A DNA stretch of 64,000 nt from Strongyloides papillosus (Eukaryota > Nematoda > Chromadorea > Rhabditida > Strongyloididae): contig SRSI01000010.1 in assembly GCA_005656395.1 (NCBI GenBank), positions 310,001 to 374,000 of the forward strand, given 5' to 3'. The notes beneath the pieces are model-generated. The model saw only the letters and a list, made by a program, of their open reading frames with translations. It was not told where the DNA came from and made no database searches. This document shows positions 22,262-34,800 of this stretch, in pieces. The translations under genes and the position numbers were made by a program. Each line of letters begins with the position of its first letter. Positions within the stretch are counted from its first letter, which is position 1.

Positions 22262-25200
22262 TTGAGATGTTTTCAAGTATAATGGATATAAGGTGGTTAT
22301 ATTTCATTATTTTTAGGTTATCTTTGAGTAAAATGAAGAGATTTAACAAACATTGAAATATTAAATTAACAAGATCTTTTTTTAAGAATAAGGTTTATTT
22401 TTAAGAAAAAAAGTATATATAAAACTGAAGGTTATTTATACTATATTTTAGAAAAAGTATTGATAAAATTTAATATTGTTGTTTTACGAATTATTTTAAA
22501 TAAAATATTTTATAAGGAACTTATACATTTAAAGTATAAAATTGTGGATAAATAAAAATAATAAATTATTTTCTTTTATATTATGACAATTTTGTTGTAA
22601 TAAAAAGAGAAACGTAAAGTTTTATTCGTAACTGGTAACAAGAGGATAGAATTTTTTTAATGATATAGATTGGAAGTAAAATTTAATCTTATTTTTTTAT
22701 TTACATTTACATTGGAAGGTGTAAAAAATCGTATTATTTTTGTCTCGTGGAAATAAAAATATTTTCTTATTTTAAGTAAGTGCATGTATTTATTAAAATC
22801 ATTTGTTAAGTTGGCACGCCATTTTTTTATTGAAAATATTTTTCGACAAATAAAATTTACTTTTTTGAGAAAGTTAATTAAAATCTCATTCTTAAAATAT
22901 TCTTTTTTTTAAATTTTATTTTTGATGAAATAATAAAGAACGATAAAAGAAACAAAAGTAAAAATCAGATTAAATAGTCCAGCATATAAATAGATTCGAT
23001 TAATGCCCTATTTTTCATCATTTAGTTACTTTTACTTCAGAAGCTATTTATTTATTCTTTGTTAAATTTTTCTCACTGTTCAATTAGTTTTCTTCATTTT
23101 CTTTTTTTGTTGTACAATGTCTACATCAAATGTTTTATACTCGAATATTCATTTTATGGTATTTAAAAATTTAATAGTTTCTATTTATTATTTTAAACAA
23201 CAATTTTTTTTATTTTACCATCTCCACTTTAAATTAATAGTTTATACTAAATGATTTACATAATTAAATGTTTTTTTTGTTAGGTAATACAATGAATATT
23301 ATTACTTATGTTTCAATAAGTTATAAATATTCTAATAGTATTATGCTTCCATAGTTATGTGTTTGTTAATTAGGAAACGTATTCAATATGATGCAAAGAA
23401 GATATCTTATAGATATATGGAATTTTTTATCACATCACTTTTTTGTAAAACTAATCTTAATTTTGTTACATTTTTAATGTTTTATTTTTTTTATATCCTC
23501 TGTTAAATAACTCCAGATGTGTTCTTATAAATCTACAAGAATTAATATTGACAGAATGGTTGCAATAAAGTTAACTGATGATTGAATTATTTTTTTTACT
23601 AATATACTTTTCTAAGAAATTTTTTAATTATAATTCGATAGATATTCAGCCCATTTGATTTGTCTTAACTAAATAAAACTTCAATATATAACATTATCAT
23701 GAACTTATATATCTTTTCGATAATTATAAAAGAGTTTTATGTAGATAAGTAAGTTTATTATTTATAAATAAATTTGTTAGGAAAAAAACTACAAAATTAT
23801 TTAATTTTAATCTATTAAAAGAATAAAATTTTCTACAACTATTTATCTCTTTAGACTAATTTAATATTAAAAAAGTTATTTACTTGTTTATTTATATAAT
23901 TTATTTATTGGAAAATAATTTTTTTGTTTATATAATTTTTATAAACCCTAAAAAGATATTAAATTGGAATGTTTATCGTCTTTTAGAAGAAGAAAAAAAG
24001 TAGATTTAAATGGTTTTGGATAAAATAAGTATATTTGTGAGTTTTAGGCATTTTTAATGATCATCAAATAATTTTTTATAGATATATATATTTTGTATTA
24101 AAAAAGTGTATTATTATTATTTATATTCTCTCGTTTTTTCTTTATTATTCCGGTTGTTAAAATAAGTTTATAAAGATGCTAATTACAGTTTTTTATAGTA
24201 AAAAATTTTGTGAGCATTTTATTCTAGCATGTTTATATATACGTAATAGTTAGCTATAAAAATATTCTTTTATTAATTATTTGTCATTTTCAGAATCCTT
24301 AGAAAATTCTATAATCTGTTATCTTAGAAGCTTTTTATCTTTCTTCGTGTATAATACATTTATTTTTTTTACAATGTGATAATGAAACAAGTTATATTTT
24401 TCTAAAAAAATTTTCATTTTACTAAATGTATATGATAAAGAAAAATATTTATTAAATTTAAGTTTTTTTAATATGTATATATTGTTAATTTTGCATAATC
24501 GAGTAGATAATAATAATTATTAAATAAACATCTAGTAAAATATATTTTCAAATTTATCTTGAAAAATATTAAATAATTATGATCTCTCACGTATTTTCTC
24601 ATTTCAATAATACATTTTTTAAAAAAAAGTGATAAATATAAATTTTTCCTTGTATAGTATTATTATTGTTTTTTTACTTTAGAAATAAATAATCTTTAAA
24701 GATCTTTATATCGACATTGGCGTGTTTATTGAAGATTTGATATAAATTTGACATCTTTATATTTTTATCAATTTCTTTTACTTGTCTATATTTTTAACCA
24801 TATATTTTTAAATGGAGAACAATACAAAATTGTGGATAAGAAAAAAAATATTTTCCCTATGATTCTTTTACTTCCTCTTAAAATATAAATTAAATCAACT
24901 TTACCTAATCATACACATTCTCATCTTTAAAAATGATAACTAAACTTTAAAAATCTAATTTATTGTCTTTTACTACTTCTATTCACTATTTAACTTTTCA
25001 AATATACATATTTATATATATTTCTTTTTTCCTTCCATATATATGTAAACCATATCAACTATACTTATTTAGGAGTGTTTTAAACAAATTTAATGTCTCC
25101 TATTTAACTCTTGCCTGATTTAACAATGTTGATTAACGAAAATATAATTTTAAAAGAATTATATTTTAAGCATATAAACTTATTTTTTCCTTATATTTTC

Positions 25201-28200
25201 GTTTATCCTCCTTCATTCCTTCAATTTCAAGTAATTCTATTTTTAGTATATAATAAATATTATTTACATATTTTGGTTTTCTTCCCTTCTTAGATGTTGA
25301 ATGTATCATCTTGTATTGTTTAGGTAAAAAATATTATCAAAATAGTTGTATGGAATAAATTAGTTAGTTATATTTCTATTGCCAATTTTCTTCATCTTTT
25401 GTTGAATTCTTTTTATATAAATATGAATTATTCTATTTTAAAAAAACTTTAAAATTTGTTGTTCAGGAGTATGGTAAACTTGGAAAGAGATTTTCAATTG
25501 TTTGTATTTTTTAAGATAATTACTTATATTTGATTTTAATTTACTATTGCCATATGAATAAAAGTTTTAATAAAAAATTATAAAAAAGGCATATAACATA
25601 TTTAATATTTAGCAAGTGTAGGAAGTATATTAAAAATAATGTAAAGTTTTTAAAAGAAATGATAAAAAAATATGAATAGTATAAATTTATAAAATATTCA
25701 TGTATTACTTATTTTTATTAATTTTTATATCTTATTCTTAAAACTACAATAAACTCCATGTTAAATGGTAAAATTCCCATTCTTTGGTATTATTTTTTAA
25801 ACTTATAAAAAGATTAACTATAACAATGAAGATACAATGCACTACAAAGCAGAAAATGTTTAATATACTTAAGTTGAGTAGTTTATGGAAAAAAATATGA
25901 ATAGTTAAAACTTAATCCCATAATTTTGAGTGATTCTTTCTTTTTATTTAAGTAATAAAGAATGGCAATCTTTAATGGTTGAATGATTTATTTCATCTCT
26001 TTATCATTGAAATATTAAAATCAATGGAAAAATTTAAATTTATTCATCATTTATTATTATCATGTTCCTTTAAAGTTTTTTTTTTCTAGATACTATATGT
26101 TTTCTTTAAATCACTATTCTTATAATAAATATTTAATCTATTTATTTATTTAATATATTTCTTAGACACTTTTTTATAAAACATTTCAATAATAATTTTC
26201 TAAATAATATGTATATTTTTTAGCAAGTATACGTCAGAACTAAAAGTCATGGATTATGCTGATGTTAAACTTATAATTTGTTTCTTTTAAAATAACAAAA
26301 CTTATCTTGCGCAAACTAAATAAAATATTTAACATTTTTATCTTTATATAACTTTTCATAATAATTTATTTCACTCACGTTATACATATTTAATATCATT
26401 TTATCAGTTTTTCTTTACCTTACTATATTTTTCTTAATAAATACTGTGTTAGTTTAATATATTCTCTTTATATAAAAGAAAGTGCTTTTTATGAAAATAT
26501 ATTATAATAATAGAATTTTAAGAGGGTTTAAATAAATATTTTTAAGAAGGTAGTAACTTTAAAATGAAAATATATATTTTATAGAATTTTTTTTATCTTG
26601 ATTTTTTTTACTTTGCCAATATTATAAACTTGAAGGAAAAGTTATAAGATATTTTTACTATTTTTTTGATACATCAATATATTTATTATTTTCAATGCAT
26701 AAAATAATTTTAGGAAATGTATATTTTTTCCTTCAAAACATTATTTTACTTAATTTTTTTTTACATTAAAATTTAATTTGATGGCTTTTAAATAAGGAAG
26801 ATGATCAAAATTATTTCCTCAATTTTTTTAACATATCTTATTTTACTAAGTTATTAGAACCTATTTTTAATTTTAGAATTACTGAAAAAAAGCCTCAGGT
26901 GTTAAGAAAGAACTTTGAACATTCTGTGATTATGTATAACAGCAGGAGATTTTTTTTTCCTTCAATCATCATCTATATATCATTTTCGTCGTCGTTGAAT
27001 AATAGTCTTTAAGTAAAATATTTATTCATTATTTTTATAACAAAAAATTTTTTTACACTATTTTATTTTTAATATTTTTTCTTTTTATTTGAAATATTTT
27101 AAAAGCTTTATTAAGTAAAGAACCACCTACTATTATTATATTGAAAAATAATGATTTAAGGGAGAATTGTATGAATTTTTTTTATAATATATTAACTATA
27201 AAATAATAAAAGAAAATTTGACAAATTATTGTTTATTTATATTTTGTTAAGTAATTTTAGTTTGCAAAATTTATATTTCAGTGATATAGTTTTATAGGGT
27301 CTTTTTTATATTATTCATCAAAGACCTAATCTTTTGAATGTATCCTTTTGATACATTTTTATGGTTTTCTCTTTTAAGATACTAATTTTGTTCCATTTAT
27401 CAATTTTGTTCCTTTTGGAGATATTTTAATTAAACTACTGTCCTTTTATTATTCATATTTTTATATTATATCAAAATGTATATATATTGATAAATAAAAG
27501 ATATCTAAGTTAAATTTTACAATTGAATCGTCTAAAAATAAGATGATAATATTGATAAAAAATATATAACAAGTATATTTTTAAGTTATTATTTGGTATA
27601 AAATTTTAATATTTATTTTATTTCTTTCCCTCGATTTATCTTCCTTCTTGTTTCATATTAAAAGTATTACTATTTTAACCATTTATAAGATGTACTTGAA
27701 ATTTTTTTAGCTACACAACCTTTTATGTTTCTTAAAATAATTTATTTTACATAAGATTAGGTTAAAGTTTTAAAGAAGAAATACATTTCAAAGAGACATT
27801 CTTTTCTTTTTCCTTTATTATGAAAAATAATGTTCATTTTTTAAATATGTCAAAGACTACAAAATTTGTGGTCCCTCTTCTATTATTATTACAATTATTA
27901 TTTTGAAAAAAAAAAGTTATATTTTACACTTTTAGTTTGTTTAAAAAACTATTATAAAAACAAAGATGAAAAGTGATGTTAAGTATATCTATATATATTT
28001 AAATATATTATAAATTTTTAACTATCTCCATTTATGTTTTTATCCTTTGTTCTCAAAATGGACAACTATTTCTTTTTGTTATCGTATTATCAATTTTTGA
28101 TGAAAGAATAATGCTAATCACAGTAGTAAGATTAATCTTATTTCATTCTTCTAGACAAAAAGGATTACTCCCTCATTTATTACTTTGACTTTTTCTTGTT

Positions 28201-28853
28201 AAAGTTATTATTATTATGTAACTTAAAATATGGATATATACATATGTGAATTTAATATTATCCATGAAATTTTTTAGCATTTTTCTTTTAATAAAACGTA
28301 ACTTTAATTCATAAAGATTTTTATAATATTTCCATAAATTTTTGTTTTTTAAGAGTAACAAACTAAATTAATATATGTGTATCTTTTAGTTTAAAAAGAA
28401 AACAGAATTAAAATTCACTTCCACGAAAAAGTATATGTTTTATGATAAAATTTAATAATAAAAAAATTTAAAAATGTTATATCTAAAAAATGTACTAAAG
28501 GAAAAATATCTTAAAGTATGTAGAATTACGTACAAAACTACATTTAATTTTGATTGATGATTCCAAGTTTTTTCATTTATTTTACTTATTTTTCACTATA
28601 ATGAAAAATACTTCCTCAAGAACATAAAATCCGTTAACTTAAAAATCTTTAACACAAAAAACCGATTTGTTTATATTTAAAAAATTGTTTTTAGATTTAA
28701 TGATAATATTAATTTGATTAAGTACAATAATTAAATATTAATTTTGGTTACAAGTATCTTTTTAGCGTCATAAATATTTTATATAATTTATTCACATTGC
28801 TTTTTAATATTCTTATATTTTTAATATTTTTTTGTTTCCCTTCAGATGGTATT
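22262..28853. other. 6.6-kb A+T-rich desert upstream of the NCKX gene
   Basis: Only short chance frames are present. Features of note are a TATA-like AGCATATAAATAG at about 22981, a GC-richer patch at 26890-26955 with a CAGGTG E-box, and two adjacent perfect hairpins at 27298-27357 (7 and 8 bp). The last bases form a CCCTTCAG acceptor at 28845, so part of the desert may be a first intron or outron of the exchanger gene. Confidence 0.45.
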
Positions 28854-31800
28854 ATGAAAAGGTATTTGAAATTAAAAAGATTAATATTCCCTTCTCTTCT
28901 AATAACATGTTTCTGTATAATAACAATTTTTGAAGTTTTCAATCTTCGATCATCATCTTCCCTTTTATATTATCAAGAAAGAAAAAGAAGTAAACGTGAT
29001 GTGGATAACGATTTTATTATTCCATTACGTACAAAGAGAGGATTTTTTGATTTCTTAACATTACAATGTGATATAATGTATGTTTTTATCATATATAGTG
29101 AATGTTTTCTTTATTAAGCATAATATAAATAGCATTGAGTGTATTAAATTTATTGGTAATAACATTCTTAAAAGAAATAATAAATATTATTATTTAGGAA
29201 TGGTAGTAATATAAACGGTCAAGAAGGAATTGAAGATGTTATTATTCAAGATGATTCTCAGTTTCCCCCTGATTATTTTTCCCTAAAACAACGACAAAGG
29301 GGAGCCGGTAAGTTTTTCTTCTTTCTAATTATGTAATATCGCAACTGGGATATTAATATATTACTGTTAAGTTTTATCTTCTTTGTTTCCTTTTTTTTAT
29401 TGTCTCTATTATTTTTTTTACAAAAAATTTATGTTAAGATGTAATAATCTTTGGATATCATTTTTAATGAATGGATAATTAAATGATCTACAAATTAGAG
29501 TTAGAATGTCTAAATTATTCACCACACTAATAACGAAATTTTGTTAGTTAAAACATTATTTGCAAGCTATAGTTTCACTAAGTTTATTTAGAAATTTTCT
29601 AAAATTTGATTATTTTAAATGCTATATCGTCTATGAATAATATTATTTTAATTAGTTTTTTTTAAATTGTTTTATAGTATTAATGTCTTGTATCTATTAT
29701 GATACTCCAAGCTTTTTTTATGCTTTAGAAATTTGATTTTTTAATTTTATTAGAAACTTAATTTTATGCATTAAAAATAGTTCATTTAGTAAATTTAATA
29801 TAAATCATTTAAAAATGTCAGTAACCGTTTATTACTAAGAATTATTATTATTTAAAAAAGATAATTTTAATAATTAATATAGTATTCAGCTATAAAAAAG
29901 CTAGTCTAATCTTATTGCTTTTAAATTACAAACCTAAAGGTTAGAAATTGCTAAAATACTCCTTAACAAATTCTTATATTTAATAATTTTTTCAAGTATA
30001 TAGCATAAGTTTTTATGAGAACTTTTTAAAAATTAAGAGTGTCTAATAAAATATCCATAAAATAGTTATATCTTTTTTTTCATTCTCTAAAGTATACAAT
30101 AAAAATAATAAAATTTTTTACTATTTCTTTTCAGTTATTCTTCATTTGATTGGATTAATATATATGTTTATTGCCTTAGCAATTGTTTGTGATGAATTTT
30201 TTGTACCTTCTTTATCGGTTATAACTGAAAAATTTGACATTTCTGAAGATGTTGCTGGAGCAACATTTATGGCTGCTGGCGGATCAGCACCTGAATTTTT
30301 TACCTCAGTAATTGGAGTTTTCATTGCTCAAAATAATGTTGGAATTGGAACCATTGTTGGTAGTGCTACTTTTAATATTCTTTGTGTTTTAGCCTTCTGT
30401 ACTTTATTTTCTAAAACTGTTCTTTATCTTACCTGGTGGCCACTATTCCGTGATGTTACTTTTTATATTGGATCTTTGTTCATGTTAGTAGTTTTTTTTC
30501 TCGATGAAAAAATTGTATGGTGGGAAGCTGGTTTATTATTTGCTGTTTATATTATATATGCACTTTTTATGAAATACAACGCAAGCGTTGAAAGTTGGGT
30601 TAAAGTTAAACTACTTCGACAATCACCGACTGATGAAGACGAAGAAAAGGAAATTGATGAAGACAAAAGAAATGGTATTGTTGGCAATTTAGAAGAAGGT
30701 AAAATTGTTGAAAATCCTCTTGTTAATAGCAACGAAATTGAACATCGTCAAAAATTTGATTTACAGTCATATCAGAATGGAGATTTAACAAGTATGACTA
30801 GATCAGGAAGTTTTGGAGGTGTTAGAAAGGGTTCTATTTCTGCAAGAAGACAATCAATCCCTATTTTACATTCTGGAGCTATGTTTAGAAATGGTATAAT
30901 GCAATTAATGTCACATACTTTAGACCCATTAACTGAAGGAGAAAACTCAGAGGATGTTTCAATTAATGAAAATGTTGAAGGAAAACAACATCCTAATGCT
31001 GTTGTTTCAAGAGGTGAAAAAGAATTTGTCACAATTAAAACAACCATTAAAGGAAATGTCAATAATTCATCCCAAACAACTACTTCAACAATCATAAAAA
31101 GAGAAGATTCAAAAGTATTAAGTGATAGAAGATCAACAAAAGCTGAAATAGATGCCTTGAAAGAAATTCTAGAGGAAACAGAAGAGAAACCCTTGGACAT
31201 GTCATGGCCAGAAGCTTGGCATAAACAATTGATATATTTATCTCTTGCACCAATTCTTTTTCCATTATGGGTCACTGTACCTGATGTTAGAAAGGAAGAG
31301 TGTAAAAAATGGTTTCCAGTAACCTTTATTTTATCTATAATATGGATAGCATTTTTTTCTTATCTTATGGTATGGTGGGCAAATACAATAGGTGAAACTT
31401 TTGTAATTCCAACAGAGATAATTGGATTGACAATTCTTGCTGCAGGCACTAGTATTCCTGATCTCATAACATCTGTAATTGTAGCGAGAAAAGGACTTGG
31501 TGATATGGCTGTTAGTAGTTCTATTGGAAGTAATATCTTTGATGTTTGTGTGGGGTAAGTATATTTGCTATAAAGTTGATAACTATCATTTAATTTTTTT
31601 AGACTTCCTGTACCATGGTTACTTTTCTTCGCCAAAGAAAAATTGACATCACAGGTTCCAGTAAATTATGTATCAGTGTCTTCGTATGGTTTAGTCTGCT
31701 CCGTAGGTATGCTATTTATTATGCTTGTGGTACTAGTTATAGCAATAGCAATATCTAAATGGAGAATGAATAAAATTTTTGGAGTTATAATGATTGTGTC

Positions 31801-31873
31801 ATATGTAGCATTTTGCATATTCAGTGTAGCATTAGAGACTGGAAAACTTTTATGTCCATTAAAAATATGTTAG
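28854..31873 (+). CDS. K+-dependent Na+/Ca2+ exchanger (NCKX, SLC24 family)
   Basis: Plasma-membrane antiporter exporting Ca2+ and K+ against Na+. Four exons, 28854-29077, 29198-29307, 30135-31554 and 31603-31873, join in consistent phase to 674 residues. Residues about 12-32 form a signal-anchor helix. The first membrane block opens with [20 protein letters not shown]. The alpha-1 repeat (about 148-205, [14 protein letters not shown]) and alpha-2 repeat (about 537-585, [17 protein letters not shown]) are both complete, with the Asp in SIPD that marks K+-dependent exchangers. A cytosolic loop of about 300 residues is acidic then Ser/Thr-rich. The last exon gives three more membrane helices. 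Intron 2 is unusually long for this window (827 bp). Confidence 0.93.
29308..30134 (+). other. Long intron 2 of the NCKX gene
   Basis: 827 bp between GTAAGT and TTTTCAG, against 36-54 bp for most introns here. It is A+T-rich with no ORF or RNA gene seen. Its size makes it a candidate site for regulatory sequence. Confidence 0.6.
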
Positions 31874-34800
31874 TATTCTTTTGTAAATGAAAAAAATATT
31901 TTTTATGATGATAATTAGTTTCTTTTTTCCATTTTCCATTGTGTTGTTGAAGAATATGATTATTTGATAAAATGAAAGGTAAAATAAAAAAATTTAAAAA
32001 TGATCTCTAATCTAATGAATTTGTTATATGTCAGAAATGTATAAAAGTAAAAAAATTTTTTTCCTGTTTCATTTAGTTTGTATTTTAATTATTAAAATAA
32101 ATTGATTATATAACTATTACTTTTTCATTAACGATAAAGACACTTTTTTTTGATAAAAAGGTTAATCAAAAATTAGTAGACATTTAAAAAATTATAATTT
32201 GACATTTTGTAAAAGAAAATTTTAATTTAATTAGCCTTGGTACATTTTCATGGCAATTTCTTTTTTAAATAAAATAAAAAAGGAATAAATATGGTGTTTT
32301 TTTCTTGTTTAAAAAGATTCTCTTATTACTTACAGTAAATCTATTATTTATTTGTTTATTGAAAATTATCACATGTCATTTAAGTAATAAATCAACAAAA
32401 AAGTAGTTTTACTAATGTTTTATTCATAATAATGATTATTATTTTTAACACACATATTAAGTTAGTTTATACAAAAAATATTATTTGAATCCATCCTTGA
32501 CCGTTACCTTGAGCTTATTTTTTTTATCTAACACACTTTACTTTTATTTTTTCACCTTCATGTATTAATAATAGAAGTTATCCATAATTTTTGAGAAACT
32601 GCATATTTTTAGAGTGATATCTAATTAGTAATAAAAAATATTATATCAGAGAAAGGGAAAAACGATGAGTAATAAATAAGTTTTATGAATTTAAATATAC
32701 CGAAATATAGGTAAATTTCTTTTTCTTTCACTGTTATTAGTAAAATGTGATAGAAAAACTATTTGCTTCGGTAGGGTCGGAAGAATGAAGATAATTGGGG
32801 AAAGGTAAGTTACAGGGCCAAGGTCATTATCAAAAGTTTATGAATGGAATGAATATATATTTGGGAGTAAGAAAGATGTAACGGATTTTGAGATTATGAA
32901 AGTATTGAAATAAAAGATATAAATAGTGATATTTATTTGTTTCTTTTCTCCATTTATCTTTCTCTCATTATCGTGATGATTGATTCCAATTGTGATTCGA
33001 GAAACACTATCATAAGACAGATGCATTTTGGTATTGTTTATGATAGAGAGAGAAACATGGATAATTCTCCATCAATGCCGTACCATGCACATCTTCACAT
33101 CTCTTCTTATCAGTACTACAATAAATATACAAATAATGATGGAATGAAAATTAAATAGAGAATTAGAAGAAGTAAATAATAATAAAAAGAGAGATGATGT
33201 ATAATTATATGATAGTTACCTTCTTCCAATTGTAGAGAAGTGAAACTGGGTGAAAATATTATAGTAAGTTCTTGGTGCCGGGCTGTTTTTGGAATTTAAA
33301 ATAAATGATCTTTACTAGATAAAATAAGATAAATATAATTTACAATCATCTGTTATTGTAAGAAAAGTATATATTTAAAATTATGATGTTCAAGTTATTT
33401 GATTTAATAGTTCACCCCCCTCCGATCGCTTTGTGGTGGAAAATAATAAATGATATTTTGTTCATGGATGTTATAAAGAAAATAAAATTAAATAAGAAAG
33501 AGTTAATTAATAAATATTGATATTTATAAACAATGTAATCGTATTAGTAATAAAAAAAATTGTACTTATGTGTATCTTTAATCATTACAATATCATCTAA
33601 AAATACTTTTCTTTTATAAGAGGAGTAAACAATAAAATACTGATATTCTAGTTAATTTATTTAAAACCTTTTCATTATAATTTTTTTATATCATTACTTC
33701 TCTTTTTTAATATTGTTTTAGTAAATAACATTGTATGTTATATAAATTATTGTCATATCTAAAGCATAAAAAATAGAGAAAGTTAATATAACAAAATGTA
33801 CTTCGAACCAAAAATGAACATCTTTTTCCATTAGACACATTCTACAATAAACTAATATTAAAAGAAAGATATAAATCATTTAACAATATGTTTGATATGC
33901 CTTTTCTCTTTTTTAATAATACCTTTTAAATTTAATTTTACTTCATGAGAAAATATCCTATCATCATTTTTTTTATCTATTCTCATTATTTTTTCACTCT
34001 ATTACTTTGTGGTCTGTTTAAAAAAGTCTACTTTTTAACTTTTTGATTTTTATATTTATCATGAAAAATCATGATATATTTACACTTAAATTTCTGTAAT
34101 ATTTTATTATACGTAACTGTAATGAAATTAAAATGCATATTTTTATGTAAAAAAGAACTATGTTATATAATTAGTAAGGAGCTCTCTGTAAAATTTATCA
34201 ATTTATCACTTACCTTCATATTATACAACTTTAAATTTTTTTTTGTAGTTGTTAATTTTTGTCAATTGGTATTTGGAGAGAGAAGAGACAATAATTTCCT
34301 TTTCAATACCTCGAATCACCTTGAACTAAGTATATATAAAATTGTAGTAGCCGTACCTAGCACAAAAATAATTTTTGAGTCAAATTAAAAATGATAAAAA
34401 ATATTTGCTGAAAAAGGTGTTAGCCTTCTAGAGATCCTCATTTCTAGTTCAAGGTTTTCTCCTTTTCACATGTGCTTTGGTGGAGAAACTTTAAAGAAAG
34501 GAGGTACAGAATGACGTTAATTTATGTATATGTTATAGTTACTTTCACAATCATGGTAAAATGTTATAGTGATAATAATTGTTAGTTATTGTTAAAAAAA
34601 CTTATATCCCCCAATCACTTTTCATCACTTCTTTTCACCTTTGTTCAAAGGCATTTATCTATTATATATTATACTTGTATGTAAATGTATAGTAATAATA
34701 ATATATATAAAAGTTTAGATATTTAGGTGTAAAATAGCGCAATATTCAAGGCCAATGCCGTGGTACGGATTTTTTGATAAAGTGTACCCATCCCCCTTAC

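Noticed and set aside
23119..23251. Short ATG frame after a TATA-like AGCATATAAATAG
   Set aside because: About 45 codons, chance-like composition, no exon partner found.
34071..34388. 105-codon ATG frame upstream of blmp-1
   Set aside because: Strongly Phe/Ile/Leu/Lys-biased; overlaps no island; no homology recognised. Length alone is possible by chance in this DNA.
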